From Herbaspirillum sp. meg3 (GTDB taxonomy: Bacteria > Pseudomonadota > Gammaproteobacteria > Burkholderiales > Burkholderiaceae_D), in the NCBI RefSeq assembly GCF_002257565.1, contig NZ_CP022736.1, forward strand, positions 4,340,001 to 4,404,000: a stretch of DNA of 64,000 bases. The letters run 5' to 3'. The first letter of the stretch is position 1. Every line of letters starts with the position of its first letter. The notes beneath the pieces were generated by a model. That model was not told the DNA's origin. It was given only the letters and a program-made list of their open reading frames with translations, and searched no databases. The translations under genes and the position numbers were made by a program. Below, piece by piece: positions 43,378 to 52,752 of this stretch.

Positions 43378-43424
43378 AACAATCTTGCCGCCAAAAGCCC
43401 CATTCTACGGGCCTTGGCGGCAAG
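43378..43424 (-). terminator. Terminator of the TRAP transporter operon
   Basis: CTTGCCGCCAA (43384-43394) pairs with TTGGCGGCAAG (43414-43424), with an inner GCCC/GGGC. On the minus strand ATTGTTTTTATG follows. It starts five bases after the dctM stop. Confidence 0.85.
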
Positions 43425-43428
43425 TGCA

Positions 43429-44709
43429 TCAGTCAAATACCAGGTTCGGCAACCACAGCGAAATCTGCGGCACATAAGTCACGAGCGCCAGAAACGCCAG
43501 CATCGTCAGCAGCCACGGCATGACTGCCACGGTCAACTCGGTGATACCCATCTTGGTAATCCCGGACGCCACATACAGATTCAGACCGACCGGCGGATGG
43601 CACATGCCGACTTCCATGTTGACCACGATCAGAATGCCGAAGTGCACCGGATCGATGCCCAGCTTCATCGCCACAGGGAACAGGATAGGCGCCATGATCA
43701 GCACGATCGAGGACGGTTCCATCACGTTACCGGCCAGCAGCAGCAGCACGTTTACCACCAGCAGGAAGGTAATCGGACCGAGACCGCTGTCGGTGATCAT
43801 CGCCGCCATCGCCTGCGGAATGTTTTCGCTGGTCACCAGAAAGGAGAACAGCACCGCATTGGTGATGATATAGAGCAGCATCGCCGACATCGACGCAGAA
43901 TCCAGCAAGACCTTGGGAACTTGCTTCAGGCTCATGTCCTTATAGACGAACACCGCAATGATGAAGGCATAGACTGCCGCCATCGCCGCAGCTTCCGTCG
44001 GTGTGAACACGCCGGTGTAGATACCACCCATCACAATCACGATCAGGAACAAGCCCCAGCCGCTCTTGCGGAACGCCGCGCCGCGTTCAGCCCAGCTCGC
44101 CTTCGGCAGACGTGGATAGTTGTGCTTGCGCGCCAGATACCAGGTGGTCAGACCCAGCAGGAAAGCCAGCATCAGACCCGGCACAACGCCGGCCATGAAC
44201 AGCTTGCCCACCGATGTATTGGTCGAGACCGAATACATCACCATCACGATTGATGGCGGAATCAGAATACCCAATGCGCCCGAAGTCGTGATAACACCCG
44301 CACCGAATTTGTTTGGGAAGCCCTGACGCACCATTGCAGGCAAGATGATCGAACCGATCGCCACTACCGTCGCCGGCGATGAACCTGACACTGCAGCAAA
44401 CAGTGCGCAGGCCATCACGCCCGCCAACGCAAGACCACCGTGCCAGTGACCGACCATGGCCGTGGCAAAGTTGATCATGCGCCGCGCGACACCACCGTGG
44501 GTAAGGAAGTTACCCGCCAGGATGAAGAACGGAATTGCCATGATTTCGAACTTCTCTATCCCGGTAAACAACTTCAACGCCACCGACTGAATCGGCACAT
44601 CGGTCATCGTGAACAGGAAGGTCAGTACGGTCAGGCCGAGCGAAATCGAGATCGGCATACCTGTCAGCATCAAGCCGAACAGCAGGATGAAGATAATGGC
44701 TGCGTTCAT
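43429..44709 (-). CDS. dctM: TRAP transporter large permease subunit
   Basis: A 426-residue inner-membrane protein of the DctM family, with about 12 helices, which forms the Na+-driven transport channel. Landmarks are GMPISISLGLTVL at the N-terminus, FFILAGNFLTHGGVARRMI, and SGSSPATVVAIGSIILPAM. The ATG overlaps the dctQ stop by four bases. With the two upstream genes it forms a full DctPQM system. Confidence 0.96.
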   Translation of the reverse strand: MNAAIIFILLFGLMLTGMPISISLGLTVLTFLFTMTDVPIQSVALKLFTGIEKFEIMAIPFFILAGNFLTHGGVARRMINFATAMVGHWHGGLALAGVMACALFAAVSGSSPATVVAIGSIILPAMVRQGFPNKFGAGVITTSGALGILIPPSIVMVMYSVSTNTSVGKLFMAGVVPGLMLAFLLGLTTWYLARKHNYPRLPKASWAERGAAFRKSGWGLFLIVIVMGGIYTGVFTPTEAAAMAAVYAFIIAVFVYKDMSLKQVPKVLLDSASMSAMLLYIITNAVLFSFLVTSENIPQAMAAMITDSGLGPITFLLVVNVLLLLAGNVMEPSSIVLIMAPILFPVAMKLGIDPVHFGILIVVNMEVGMCHPPVGLNLYVASGITKMGITELTVAVMPWLLTMLAFLALVTYVPQISLWLPNLVFD

Positions 44710-45269
44710 GCTTTTTCTCCCTTGATTTCTTCGTCCAGACCTTCAACGTAAGCGTGGTCATGTTTGGGCAATTCACCGGTTTTGATGAAAGCCCAGGCCA
44801 CCTGAAGAAAACGGAAACACATCAGATACGAACCCAGCGGAACTGCCATGTAGACCATCCACATCGGCAATTCCAATACTTCCGAAGTACTGGAATGTTG
44901 GCTGATTTCCCAGACGAATTCAGCGCCCAGCGTGCCGACAATCCCGGTGAACAAAGCACCGGCGAGCAGGCCGAACACCACGAACTTGTTGCGCCATGGC
45001 GTGTTCATACGATTGATCAGCACGTCAACGCCGACGTGGATACCGGTACGCACGCCATAAGCGGCGCCGAACTTCGCCATCCACACGAACATGTAGATAC
45101 ACAATTCCTGCGCCCAGCTGGTGTTGATCTGGATCAGTTCGTCCTGCAGCCAGGGAATCGGTAAACCGGAGGCATAACGGTGCAACACCGCTATGAAGAT
45201 GATGACGGTTGCAGCCGCCATCAGGAATGCAATGAGCCACTCTTCCAAGTGGTCGAGAAATTTCAACAT
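44706..45269 (-). CDS. dctQ: TRAP transporter small permease subunit
   Basis: A 187-residue DctQ-type membrane subunit with four helices that joins the large subunit. The segment INTSWAQELCIYMFVWMAKFGAAYGVRTGIHVGVD is typical. It begins 114 bases after the binding-protein gene and overlaps dctM. Confidence 0.94.
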   Translation of the reverse strand: MLKFLDHLEEWLIAFLMAAATVIIFIAVLHRYASGLPIPWLQDELIQINTSWAQELCIYMFVWMAKFGAAYGVRTGIHVGVDVLINRMNTPWRNKFVVFGLLAGALFTGIVGTLGAEFVWEISQHSSTSEVLELPMWMVYMAVPLGSYLMCFRFLQVAWAFIKTGELPKHDHAYVEGLDEEIKGEKA

Positions 45270-45383
45270 CGTGTCTCCTCAGTGGGTAGGAAAGTTAAAC
45301 TTGCCCCGCCCTGTCAGCACTCCGACGCAGGACAAACCTGCGCCGGACTTTTTTTGAACTCTTATTTCTGACCGACTACTGAC

Positions 45384-46388
45384 TTACTTCTGGCCCAGCG
45401 CTGCAGCTTCCTTGTTCACTGCAGCGATCAGGTCTTTACCGATACGGTCGGCCATTTGCGCTTGTACTGGTGCAAGGGCTTTACGCCATTCGGCTTTTTC
45501 CTTGTCGTTGAGGCGATAGATGGTGGTCTTGCCGGTCTTTTGCACGGCGGCCAGCGCGGCGTCATTCTCTTGCTGGGCGATGGCATTGGCGTATTTGGTC
45601 GCATCCTTCATCGCACCTTCGAGTGCGGTGCGGATATCAGGTGGCAGACCGTCCCAGAACTTCTTGTTGACGATGACTGCGTAGCCAAGATAGCCGTGAT
45701 CGGAGACGGTCACGTGCTTTTGCACTTCATGCATCTTCTGGGTGTACAGGTTGGATGGCGGATTCTCGGTGCCGTCGACCACGCCGGTCTGCAGTGCCTG
45801 ATACACCTCGGAGAAGGCCAGCACTTGCGGGTTGGCGCCCAGTGCGCGCATTTGTGCATCCAGCACCTTGGACGACTGGATGCGCATCTTCAGGCCACGG
45901 AAATCGGCAGGCACGTGCAGCGGCTTGTTTGCCGACATGACCTTGAAACCGTTATCCCAATACGCCAGACCGGTGATGCCCTTCGGCTCCAGCTTCTTGA
46001 ACAGATCCTTGCCGATCGGACCTTCGGTCACGCGATACAGCACTTCCTTGCTCGGGAAGATGTACGGCAGGTCGAATACTTCGAATTCTTTCACGCCCAG
46101 CGGGCCGAACTTCGCCAGCGATGGCGCCAGCATTTGCACAGCACCTAGTTGCAATGCTTCCAGCTCTTCCTTGTCCTTGTAGAGCGTGCTGTTCGGATAG
46201 ACCTCGACCTTCACGCGGCCTTTGGTAGCTTTCTCGGCCAGTTCCTTGAAACGCTCAGCAGCTTTTCCCTTTGGCGTATCGTTCGCCACCACATGGCTGA
46301 ATTTGATGATGATCGGCGCCTGCGCGAAGGCATTGCCGGCGATGATGGTTGCTGCGGAAAGTGCAAATACCAATGACTTGAGCTTCAT
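45384..46388 (-). CDS. dctP: TRAP transporter periplasmic binding protein, C4-dicarboxylate type
   Basis: A 334-residue DctP-family binding protein. The signal peptide covers residues 1-22 (ends NAFAQ). The binding arginine segment FRGLKMRIQSSKVLDAQMRALGANPQ and the following FSEVYQALQTGVVDGTENPPSNLYTQKM match C4-dicarboxylate binders of the malate/fumarate/succinate group. AAGGGGAC precedes the ATG. It is first in the operon and divergent from the sensor kinase gene. Confidence 0.95.
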   Translation of the reverse strand: MKLKSLVFALSAATIIAGNAFAQAPIIIKFSHVVANDTPKGKAAERFKELAEKATKGRVKVEVYPNSTLYKDKEELEALQLGAVQMLAPSLAKFGPLGVKEFEVFDLPYIFPSKEVLYRVTEGPIGKDLFKKLEPKGITGLAYWDNGFKVMSANKPLHVPADFRGLKMRIQSSKVLDAQMRALGANPQVLAFSEVYQALQTGVVDGTENPPSNLYTQKMHEVQKHVTVSDHGYLGYAVIVNKKFWDGLPPDIRTALEGAMKDATKYANAIAQQENDAALAAVQKTGKTTIYRLNDKEKAEWRKALAPVQAQMADRIGKDLIAAVNKEAAALGQK

Positions 46389-46420
46389 TGTCGTCCCCTT
46401 TTTGGTTATAGAAATAGGTA

Positions 46421-46434
46421 GTCACAATTTTGAC
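46421..46434. promoter_or_regulatory. Near-palindrome upstream of dctP
   Basis: GTCACAATTTTGAC is symmetric at 12 of 14 positions and lies 33 bases upstream of the dctP start. It could be an operator for the neighbouring response regulator. CACAATTT recurs at 46482. Confidence 0.4.
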
Positions 46435-46471
46435 TTGAGCGCATTTTGCCATGAAGGAATTACGCTACAAG

Positions 46472-46485
46472 TGTGGATAACCACA
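46472..46485. promoter_or_regulatory. Inverted repeat in the dctP/dctS intergenic region
   Basis: TGTGG-ATAA-CCACA lies midway between the divergent genes. Together with the site at 46421 it gives two candidate DctR sites 51 bases apart, centre to centre. Confidence 0.35.
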
Positions 46486-46594
46486 ATTTGCATGACGCGC
46501 CGCAACATCCACTCCACCTGTTTCCGCTTATCTCATGGCGGCGTAAGCACGCTAAACTAGGCGCACTTCCTCTTCATTGACAACACAGGGCGCC

Positions 46595-48610
46595 ATGACC
46601 CCGCCGCAAATTTCTTCGCCCTCTCACTTGCTGTCACCGGGACGCCGGCATCTGCTGCGCTGGGTCATGCCTATCCTGCTGGTGCTGCTGTTCCTGATGA
46701 CACTGATCTGGCTGCCGCGACAGGCACAGCAAATGGAATCCAGCGAGCGGCAGGAACAACTGATCGCCGACTCGCTGTGGGTCGAACAGGCCATTCGATT
46801 CCAGCTCAGCCGCGATGATGAAAGCATGCGACTCATTGCGCGTGAGATCGTCGGCGAGCATCTGAAAAAAGAACAATTCCGCACCCGCCTGAATGCACTG
46901 CTACGCAACAACCGCGAGTTCTATCGCGTCACCTGGTTCAATGTCGACGGCAAACCCATAGCGTCGACCGATGATTTTCCGGTCGCGCGCAATGCGCTGT
47001 CGGCGCCGTCACAGCAAACCGAAGAGCATTCCCGCACCATTCGCCGGCCCCTCTACAGTGCGCCTGCTGTGCCGCCGGGCATCGCCGAGCCGGTCTTGAT
47101 GGACTATCACATCCCCTTGTTTCGCGATCACCATTACATCGGCAGCGTCGTCGCCAGCTATTCCGTCTCGCGCGTGCTCAATGAAATGGTGCCGTGGTGG
47201 TTTGCTCAGGACAATGAAATTGTCCTCACCGATACCGACGACAAAGTCGTGGCGCGCCGCACCGCCGGCGGTCCCGGCCTGAATGTCTACACCCATCGCC
47301 GCGAACTGGAGTTGCCCGGCCTGACTCTGCGTCTGCACACCAACAGCACCAAGAGCGCACCCAAGCTTTTACCGAACCTGCTGGTCGGCTCAGTCATCGT
47401 GCTCTCACTCGGCCTGCTATGGAGCCTGTGGGCGCTGTGGCGCGACATCAACCGCCGGATGACGGCCGAAGATGCCCTGGTCAATGAAGTGTCTTTCCGC
47501 AGCGCGATGGAAAACTCGCTGGTGACCGGCATGCGCGCACGCGATCTGGAGGGCCGCATCACCTACGTCAACCCGGCCTTCTGCAAGATGGTCGGCATTT
47601 CCGCCAACGAGCTGGTCGGCAAGATCCCGCCCATGCCCTACTGGGCGCCGGAAGCTATGGATGAGTATCAGGAACGCTTCTCCAACGTATTGGCCGGACG
47701 CGTCACGCCGCAATTCGAAACCATCTTTCAGCGTATCGACGGCGAACGTTTTCCTGTGCTGATTTTTGAATCGCCGCTGGTGGATCAGAACGGCAAGCAG
47801 ACCGGCTGGATGGGCTCCATTCTCGACATCAGCGACCGCAAACGCGCCGAAGACCTCAATCGCATGCAGGAAGAAAAACTGCAAGCCAGCGCACGTCTGG
47901 CCAGCATGGGCGAAATCGCCTCGACGCTGGCGCATGAGCTGAACCAGCCGTTGGCTGCCATCTCCAGCTACACCACCGGCGCGCTCAATATGATGCAGAA
48001 CGGCGCGCTTGATCCCGCCTCGCTGCAACCCGCCCTGGAAAAAATCAACACCCAGGCACAGCGCGCCGGCAACGTCATCCGCAGCGTGCACCAGTTCGTC
48101 AAGAAGCGCGAGCCGGAACGCCAGCCGATTTCGATCAAGAGCATCGTCGACAACGTCACCCCGTTAATTGAACTGCAGGCACAGCAATTCCTTGTGGTGC
48201 TGCAGACCGCCATCCCCGCCAACTTGCCCAACGTGCTGGGCGACGCCGTGCTGCTCGAACAAGTCTTGCTGAACCTGACCCGCAACGCCATCCAGGCGAT
48301 GGCCGCCATCGCGCCGGAACGCCGCATCCTGCGCATTACCGCCGCATTGGATCGCCATACCTCGTCGTCACAATCCAGCCAGCAGGCTATCATCGTCTCC
48401 GTGATCGACCAGGGCCACGGGATCCCACCCGAGGTAGCGGCAGGTCTGTTTTCACCGTTTTTCTCGACCAAAGCCGAGGGCATGGGCATGGGTCTGAACA
48501 TCTGCCGCACCACCATCGAATTCCACGGCGGCACGCTGACCTATGCCAACAATCCCACAGGAGGTACAATCTTCCGCTTCTCCCTGCCTGCACAGGGTTC
48601 CGCCAATTGA
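46595..48610 (+). CDS. dctS: DctS-like sensor histidine kinase
   Basis: A 671-residue membrane kinase. Helices near residues 20-42 and 260-282 flank a periplasmic sensor domain with the PAS-like fold used by DctB/DctS to sense C4-dicarboxylates. A cytoplasmic PAS domain (about 305-425) precedes the HisKA domain with the phospho-acceptor H447 (LAHELNQPLAAISSY) and the HATPase domain (GMGMGLNICRTTIEFHGG near the end). It is divergent from dctPQM and followed by the regulator gene. The ATG at 46595 is preferred over a TTG six codons earlier. Confidence 0.88.
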   Translation: MTPPQISSPSHLLSPGRRHLLRWVMPILLVLLFLMTLIWLPRQAQQMESSERQEQLIADSLWVEQAIRFQLSRDDESMRLIAREIVGEHLKKEQFRTRLNALLRNNREFYRVTWFNVDGKPIASTDDFPVARNALSAPSQQTEEHSRTIRRPLYSAPAVPPGIAEPVLMDYHIPLFRDHHYIGSVVASYSVSRVLNEMVPWWFAQDNEIVLTDTDDKVVARRTAGGPGLNVYTHRRELELPGLTLRLHTNSTKSAPKLLPNLLVGSVIVLSLGLLWSLWALWRDINRRMTAEDALVNEVSFRSAMENSLVTGMRARDLEGRITYVNPAFCKMVGISANELVGKIPPMPYWAPEAMDEYQERFSNVLAGRVTPQFETIFQRIDGERFPVLIFESPLVDQNGKQTGWMGSILDISDRKRAEDLNRMQEEKLQASARLASMGEIASTLAHELNQPLAAISSYTTGALNMMQNGALDPASLQPALEKINTQAQRAGNVIRSVHQFVKKREPERQPISIKSIVDNVTPLIELQAQQFLVVLQTAIPANLPNVLGDAVLLEQVLLNLTRNAIQAMAAIAPERRILRITAALDRHTSSSQSSQQAIIVSVIDQGHGIPPEVAAGLFSPFFSTKAEGMGMGLNICRTTIEFHGGTLTYANNPTGGTIFRFSLPAQGSAN

Positions 48611-48661
48611 ATAAAAATAAAGACGCCCGCCGAGGCAGAGCGTCGCAAACTCATTCATCCG

Positions 48662-49252
48662 ATGCTGCACATTGTTGACGACGAAGAAATCATTCGCGAC
48701 TCGCTTACATGGCTTGCCCAATCGCGCGCCATCGCAGCGACCGCCTACGCCGGCGGCGCGGAATTTCTGGCGGCGATGGAACAAACCGGCGACTTTGACC
48801 CGCAAGGCGAATGCATTCTGCTGGACGTACGCATGCCGGATCAGAGTGGCGTGGCCCTGTTCGACACGCTCAAGAACCGCGGCATTACACGGCGGCGGCC
48901 GGTGATTTTCCTCACCGGTCACGGCGACGTGCCGATGGCGGTCGACATGCTCAAGAACGGCGCCTTCGATTTCTTTGAAAAACCGTTCAACGACAACCAG
49001 TTGATGGACCGCGTGCTGGAAGCACTGAAGGCATCGCTGGCAACCGGCGAACAGGATGCCGTACGCGCACGGCTGGAAGCGCTGTCGACCCGCGAGCGCG
49101 AAGTACTCGACCTGATCCTGGCCGGCAAAATGAACAAGATCATCGCCGACGAACTCGGCATCAGCATGCGCACCGTGGAAGTCCATCGCGCCCATATTTT
49201 CGACAAGATGAACGTCAAGACCGCCGTCGAACTGGCGCGCCTTCTCAAGTAA
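48662..49252 (+). CDS. dctR: DctR-like LuxR/FixJ-family response regulator
   Basis: A 196-residue response regulator. The receiver domain has the phospho-acceptor D55 (LLDVRMPD), Thr in FLTGHGD and Lys in FFEKPF. The C-terminal LuxR-type HTH is REREVLDLILAGKMNKIIADELGISMRTVEVHRAHIFDKM. Paired with the upstream kinase, it would switch on dctPQM when dicarboxylates are present. The next gene follows after 18 bases. Confidence 0.92.
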   Translation: MLHIVDDEEIIRDSLTWLAQSRAIAATAYAGGAEFLAAMEQTGDFDPQGECILLDVRMPDQSGVALFDTLKNRGITRRRPVIFLTGHGDVPMAVDMLKNGAFDFFEKPFNDNQLMDRVLEALKASLATGEQDAVRARLEALSTREREVLDLILAGKMNKIIADELGISMRTVEVHRAHIFDKMNVKTAVELARLLK

Positions 49253-49270
49253 AACGAGTAAAAGAACACC

Positions 49271-50161
49271 ATGCAAGTTGCATCGCTCCTGCTTCCCGAT
49301 TTCACGCTTATTCTGATGGGCGTGATCATTTATCGCATCACGAGTTGGGGCGACGAGTTCTGGGCCGGCATGGAAAAGATGGTCTATTACCTGCTGTTTC
49401 CGGCCTTGCTGTTTTATTCGACTGCACGCTTGCAGCTGCATCTGGAAACCACCGGCAAATTCCTGCAGGTCGGTGTGGCGGCGCTGCTGGCCGGCATCGC
49501 GCTCACGTGGATAGGAAAGCCCTTCATCAAAGCCAGTCCGATGACCTACGAATCGGGCATGCAGACAGCCTTCCGCTTCAACTCCTACATTGCACTGGCC
49601 ATCGCTTCGCGTCTGGCCGGTGAAGAAGGCGTGGGATTGATGGCGCTACTGATCGGCTTCGGCGTTCCGCTCTGCAATATGGCGGCGGTACATGCGCTGG
49701 CGCATCGTAGCGGCAATCTGCTCAAGGAACTAGGCAAGAATCCACTGCTGATCGCTACGGGCACCGGGCTGCTATTCAGCCTGTGCGGGCTGACCTTGCC
49801 CGAAGTCGCCGGCGCCGTGCTCTCGCGTCTGGGCAGCGCATCGATTGCCTTGGGCCTGCTGATGGTAGGCGCGGGGTTGCGCCTGTCGGGCATGCGCGAA
49901 GGCAAACTGATGTCAGCTTACTTCACCGCCATCAAATTGCTCGCCGTGCCGGCTGTTGCCTATTTTCTCGGGCGCTGGATCGGCTTGCCGGAGTTGCAGT
50001 TACAAATCGTCGTCCTGTTCTGCTCTTTGCCGACGGCGTCGAGCTGCTACATCCTCGCCGCACGCATGGGCGGCAACGGGCCGGTGACGGCCTTCCTGAT
50101 TTCACTCGGCACGCTGGTGTCGGCGGTGACGATTCCTTTTTGGCTGACGCTGGTGCATTGA
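49271..50161 (+). CDS. AEC-family transporter
   Basis: A 296-residue inner-membrane protein of the auxin efflux carrier family, with about ten helices in two inverted halves (PDFTLILMGVIIYR at the start; SYFTAIKLLAVPAVAYFLG in the second half). Bacterial members include malonate, malate and amino-acid carriers. The 18-base gap to the response regulator gene suggests it is co-transcribed and may handle a related dicarboxylate. Confidence 0.85.
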   Translation: MQVASLLLPDFTLILMGVIIYRITSWGDEFWAGMEKMVYYLLFPALLFYSTARLQLHLETTGKFLQVGVAALLAGIALTWIGKPFIKASPMTYESGMQTAFRFNSYIALAIASRLAGEEGVGLMALLIGFGVPLCNMAAVHALAHRSGNLLKELGKNPLLIATGTGLLFSLCGLTLPEVAGAVLSRLGSASIALGLLMVGAGLRLSGMREGKLMSAYFTAIKLLAVPAVAYFLGRWIGLPELQLQIVVLFCSLPTASSCYILAARMGGNGPVTAFLISLGTLVSAVTIPFWLTLVH

Positions 50162-50225
50162 TTGCTGCGGCATCAATCGCTTTGTAATCGCTTTCTAATC
50201 GCCTTCTTTCGATTCCCAAAACAAT

Positions 50226-50257
50226 GCCGCCGCTCCGGCACAAACCGGAACGGCGGC
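50226..50257. terminator. Hairpin between the AEC and acylase genes
   Basis: GCCGCCG-C-TCCGG / CCGGA-A-CGGCGGC form a long stem with one mismatch and a six-base loop. On the minus strand ATTGTTTT follows. It lies between converging genes and probably serves both. Confidence 0.7.
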
Positions 50258-50285
50258 TTCGTGTTGACTACACTCTACAACCAGC

Positions 50286-52715
50286 TTACCTGGCAGGCTC
50301 CAACACGATCCTTTGCGTCGTCGCCTTCTCCACTGCCTTGCGCGAATACAGCAGCGGGAAGTATTCGCCATTCAGCCATTTGTCGGCCAGATCGCGATAG
50401 TGCGGGCTGTCCGGATCACCCGATTGCCCCGGTGAATTGACGGCCACCGACTTGTCCCAGTTGCCGACGTCGACCACGACGCGGAACGACGGGCCGTTGG
50501 TTTGGCGGAAGTCGCTGGGACGATAAGTCGACTGGTTCGGCGAATAGGCGCCGCCATGTTTCGGCAAAGGCCCGACATTGAGTTTGGCGCGTGTTGCGTC
50601 GTCCACCACGCCTGCCAGCGGATGCTCCATCAGGTTGTGGTGCAGCTTGCCCCATTGCCATTTGCTGGCATCATCGCCTTGCAATTTGACCATCTCGGCA
50701 TACGCGCCGCTGAGACTGGTGAGCATGATGTCGTCACGCTTCTTCGCGGCATCGGCACCGTTGCCGCCAAGTCGGGTCTGCGGCTGCTCCAGCGTGTCGA
50801 GCACAACAGCGACATCCGGCGCGCCCATGGCAGCGGCGGCCTCCTTGCTCAAGACCGCATCCTTGAAGGCCTTGCCGAGATGGCGCGTGAGCCAGACTTC
50901 ATACAAGGCGGCTTGCGGCGAGTCGACGCGCTCCACATAATCCCAGCCGTTGAAGACATTCAGCCCCGCCTGTGTCTGTGCATCGGATGACGACAAGGGC
51001 TTGAGCAATGTCACCAGACGGCGTGCAGGAATCGACAAGTCGTCGTTTTGCAAACGCATGGAGTCCTTCAGCGACACTTTTTTCAGCGACGCCAGCACTT
51101 CGCTGATGCGTGTGAAGCGCGAGTTGTTGGTCCATTCAAAACCGAGCTTGCGGTCCTGATACGGATAGTCGTCCGGTAGGTTCATCTGGTTGGCGGATGC
51201 GAACCAGCCTTTCTTCGGATTGTAGGTCGACGGCAGCTGATCGCCGCTCCAGAATCCGTTCCACTCATAACGTCCATCACCCGGCACCGGCATCAGGCCG
51301 TCCCAGTTAGAACGCTTGGGCGCGAGGCCGCCGGGTACCCAGCCGATGTTGCCTTTGACGTCGGCGTAGACCTGGTTTTCAGTCGGTGCGCCCCAGTTGA
51401 GCATGGCCCGTTTGAAGGATGTGAAATTCTTCGCGCGCATGTAGTCGATGCTGCCGAAGTAAGGCGACATGCCCGGCTCCAGCCAGCCCGAGCGCACGGC
51501 AAAGGCGCGGTTCTTTTCTTTCTCGACAAAGATCACCGGGCCGTGGCGCGTGAAGGTCAGATCGGCAGTGACCGGCGCACCGCCTTTGACCTCGATCTGC
51601 TCATGCAACACGGTGAAGGGCTCCCACTTGCCCTGGTATTTGTATTCGTTCGGGTTGTCGGGATTGAGTTCGTAGACGTAGAGATCTTCCTGATCGATAT
51701 TAAAAATCGTGAGGCCGAAAGCGATGGTGCCGTTGTGACCGATGGAGATACCCGGCAAAGCCGGCTCACCCGCACCGATGACGTTCATCCCGGGCGCGCT
51801 CAGGTGCGTGATGTAGCGCAGCGACGGCGCGGAGTAGGCGCGATGCGGATCGTTGGCCATGATGGCGCGGCCGGTGGCGGATTTCGACGGTGCGACCACC
51901 CAGTTGTTGCTGCCTTCCATGGTTTCTTCGAGGTTTTCGGCGGCGGCAATCTGGATGCTGTCGCCATGATCGTCCGCCCGGGCATTCAGACTGTCTTTGG
52001 TGATCTTGACGTTTTGCGTGGCCAGCTGGAATACCTTGAGCAAGTCTTTCGGCAAGCAAGGATCGAGACCTTCCGGCATCGTCGCTTCCCATTTCGGCGT
52101 CAGGCCGAAGCGGATTTCATCGGACTTGAGATCGGCCTTGCAGGCGACGTTGGCACGAGCGACTTCGCTGGTCAGATTGCGCGTCAAGCCATGGCTGCGG
52201 ATGCGCACCACGTCTTCCGGCTTCCATCTCGCGGGCAGATAGGCAAGTTGTTTGAATTCATACGGCAGACGCTCCGCATGGGAGGTCACGAAATCGACGT
52301 AGGCGTTGATACCGGCGACGAAGGCGGTCGCCACGCGCTGCGACTGTTTGCCGTAGGAATCCCATTCACGCTGCATGTCGCCGCGGTACAGGAACAGGCG
52401 CGTGGCCTGGTCTTGGGCTACGTACGCAGGACCGAACACTTCGGACAGTTGGCCGAGACCGCGGCGGCGCCACAGGTCGATCTGGAACAGGCGATCGCGC
52501 GCGGCGTTGAAGCCTTGTACGAAGAAGGCGTCGGTCTGGCTGGCGGCGTAGATGTGCGGCACGCCCCATTTGTCGATGAGGATTTCGGCCTTCTTGTACA
52601 GGCCGGCAACGCGCAGGGTTTCGGTAGCAGCATCGTTGGCCGCGGCGTGCGTCAGCGACATGGCCGCACAACCGGTTAGCAGCAAGGCCAGCGAGAGTGG
52701 TTTCAGTTTTGACAT
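50286..52715 (-). CDS. Penicillin acylase-family (S45) Ntn hydrolase
   Basis: An 809-residue exported autoprocessing amidase. The signal region (LSLALLLTGCAAMSLTHAAAND) contains a lipobox-like LTGC, so it may be a lipoprotein. The nucleophile of the beta chain is Ser269, in MEG-SNNWVVAPSKSATGRAI, released by cleavage after Gly268. IDKWGVPHIYA near residue 48 and NDPHRAYSAPS are also typical. The family contains penicillin, cephalosporin and acyl-homoserine-lactone acylases; the substrate here is open. GGAG precedes the ATG at 52715. It lies 37 bases after queG. Confidence 0.88.
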   Translation of the reverse strand: MSKLKPLSLALLLTGCAAMSLTHAAANDAATETLRVAGLYKKAEILIDKWGVPHIYAASQTDAFFVQGFNAARDRLFQIDLWRRRGLGQLSEVFGPAYVAQDQATRLFLYRGDMQREWDSYGKQSQRVATAFVAGINAYVDFVTSHAERLPYEFKQLAYLPARWKPEDVVRIRSHGLTRNLTSEVARANVACKADLKSDEIRFGLTPKWEATMPEGLDPCLPKDLLKVFQLATQNVKITKDSLNARADDHGDSIQIAAAENLEETMEGSNNWVVAPSKSATGRAIMANDPHRAYSAPSLRYITHLSAPGMNVIGAGEPALPGISIGHNGTIAFGLTIFNIDQEDLYVYELNPDNPNEYKYQGKWEPFTVLHEQIEVKGGAPVTADLTFTRHGPVIFVEKEKNRAFAVRSGWLEPGMSPYFGSIDYMRAKNFTSFKRAMLNWGAPTENQVYADVKGNIGWVPGGLAPKRSNWDGLMPVPGDGRYEWNGFWSGDQLPSTYNPKKGWFASANQMNLPDDYPYQDRKLGFEWTNNSRFTRISEVLASLKKVSLKDSMRLQNDDLSIPARRLVTLLKPLSSSDAQTQAGLNVFNGWDYVERVDSPQAALYEVWLTRHLGKAFKDAVLSKEAAAAMGAPDVAVVLDTLEQPQTRLGGNGADAAKKRDDIMLTSLSGAYAEMVKLQGDDASKWQWGKLHHNLMEHPLAGVVDDATRAKLNVGPLPKHGGAYSPNQSTYRPSDFRQTNGPSFRVVVDVGNWDKSVAVNSPGQSGDPDSPHYRDLADKWLNGEYFPLLYSRKAVEKATTQRIVLEPAR

Positions 52716-52752
52716 CTCTTGTCTCCATCTTTGTTTTTGTGGAGACAACACT

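Larger units (their letters stand above)
43029..43428. other. Intergenic region between converging genes
   Basis: This 400-base region lies between the VOC-protein gene and the TRAP large permease gene, which converge. It holds the two hairpins described separately. I see no gene; short frames here have no ribosome site. Confidence 0.45.

Noticed and set aside
46389..46594. Sigma-54 promoter for dctP
   Set aside because: A TGGC...GC arrangement exists on the minus strand, but the GG-GC spacing is wrong for a -24/-12 promoter.
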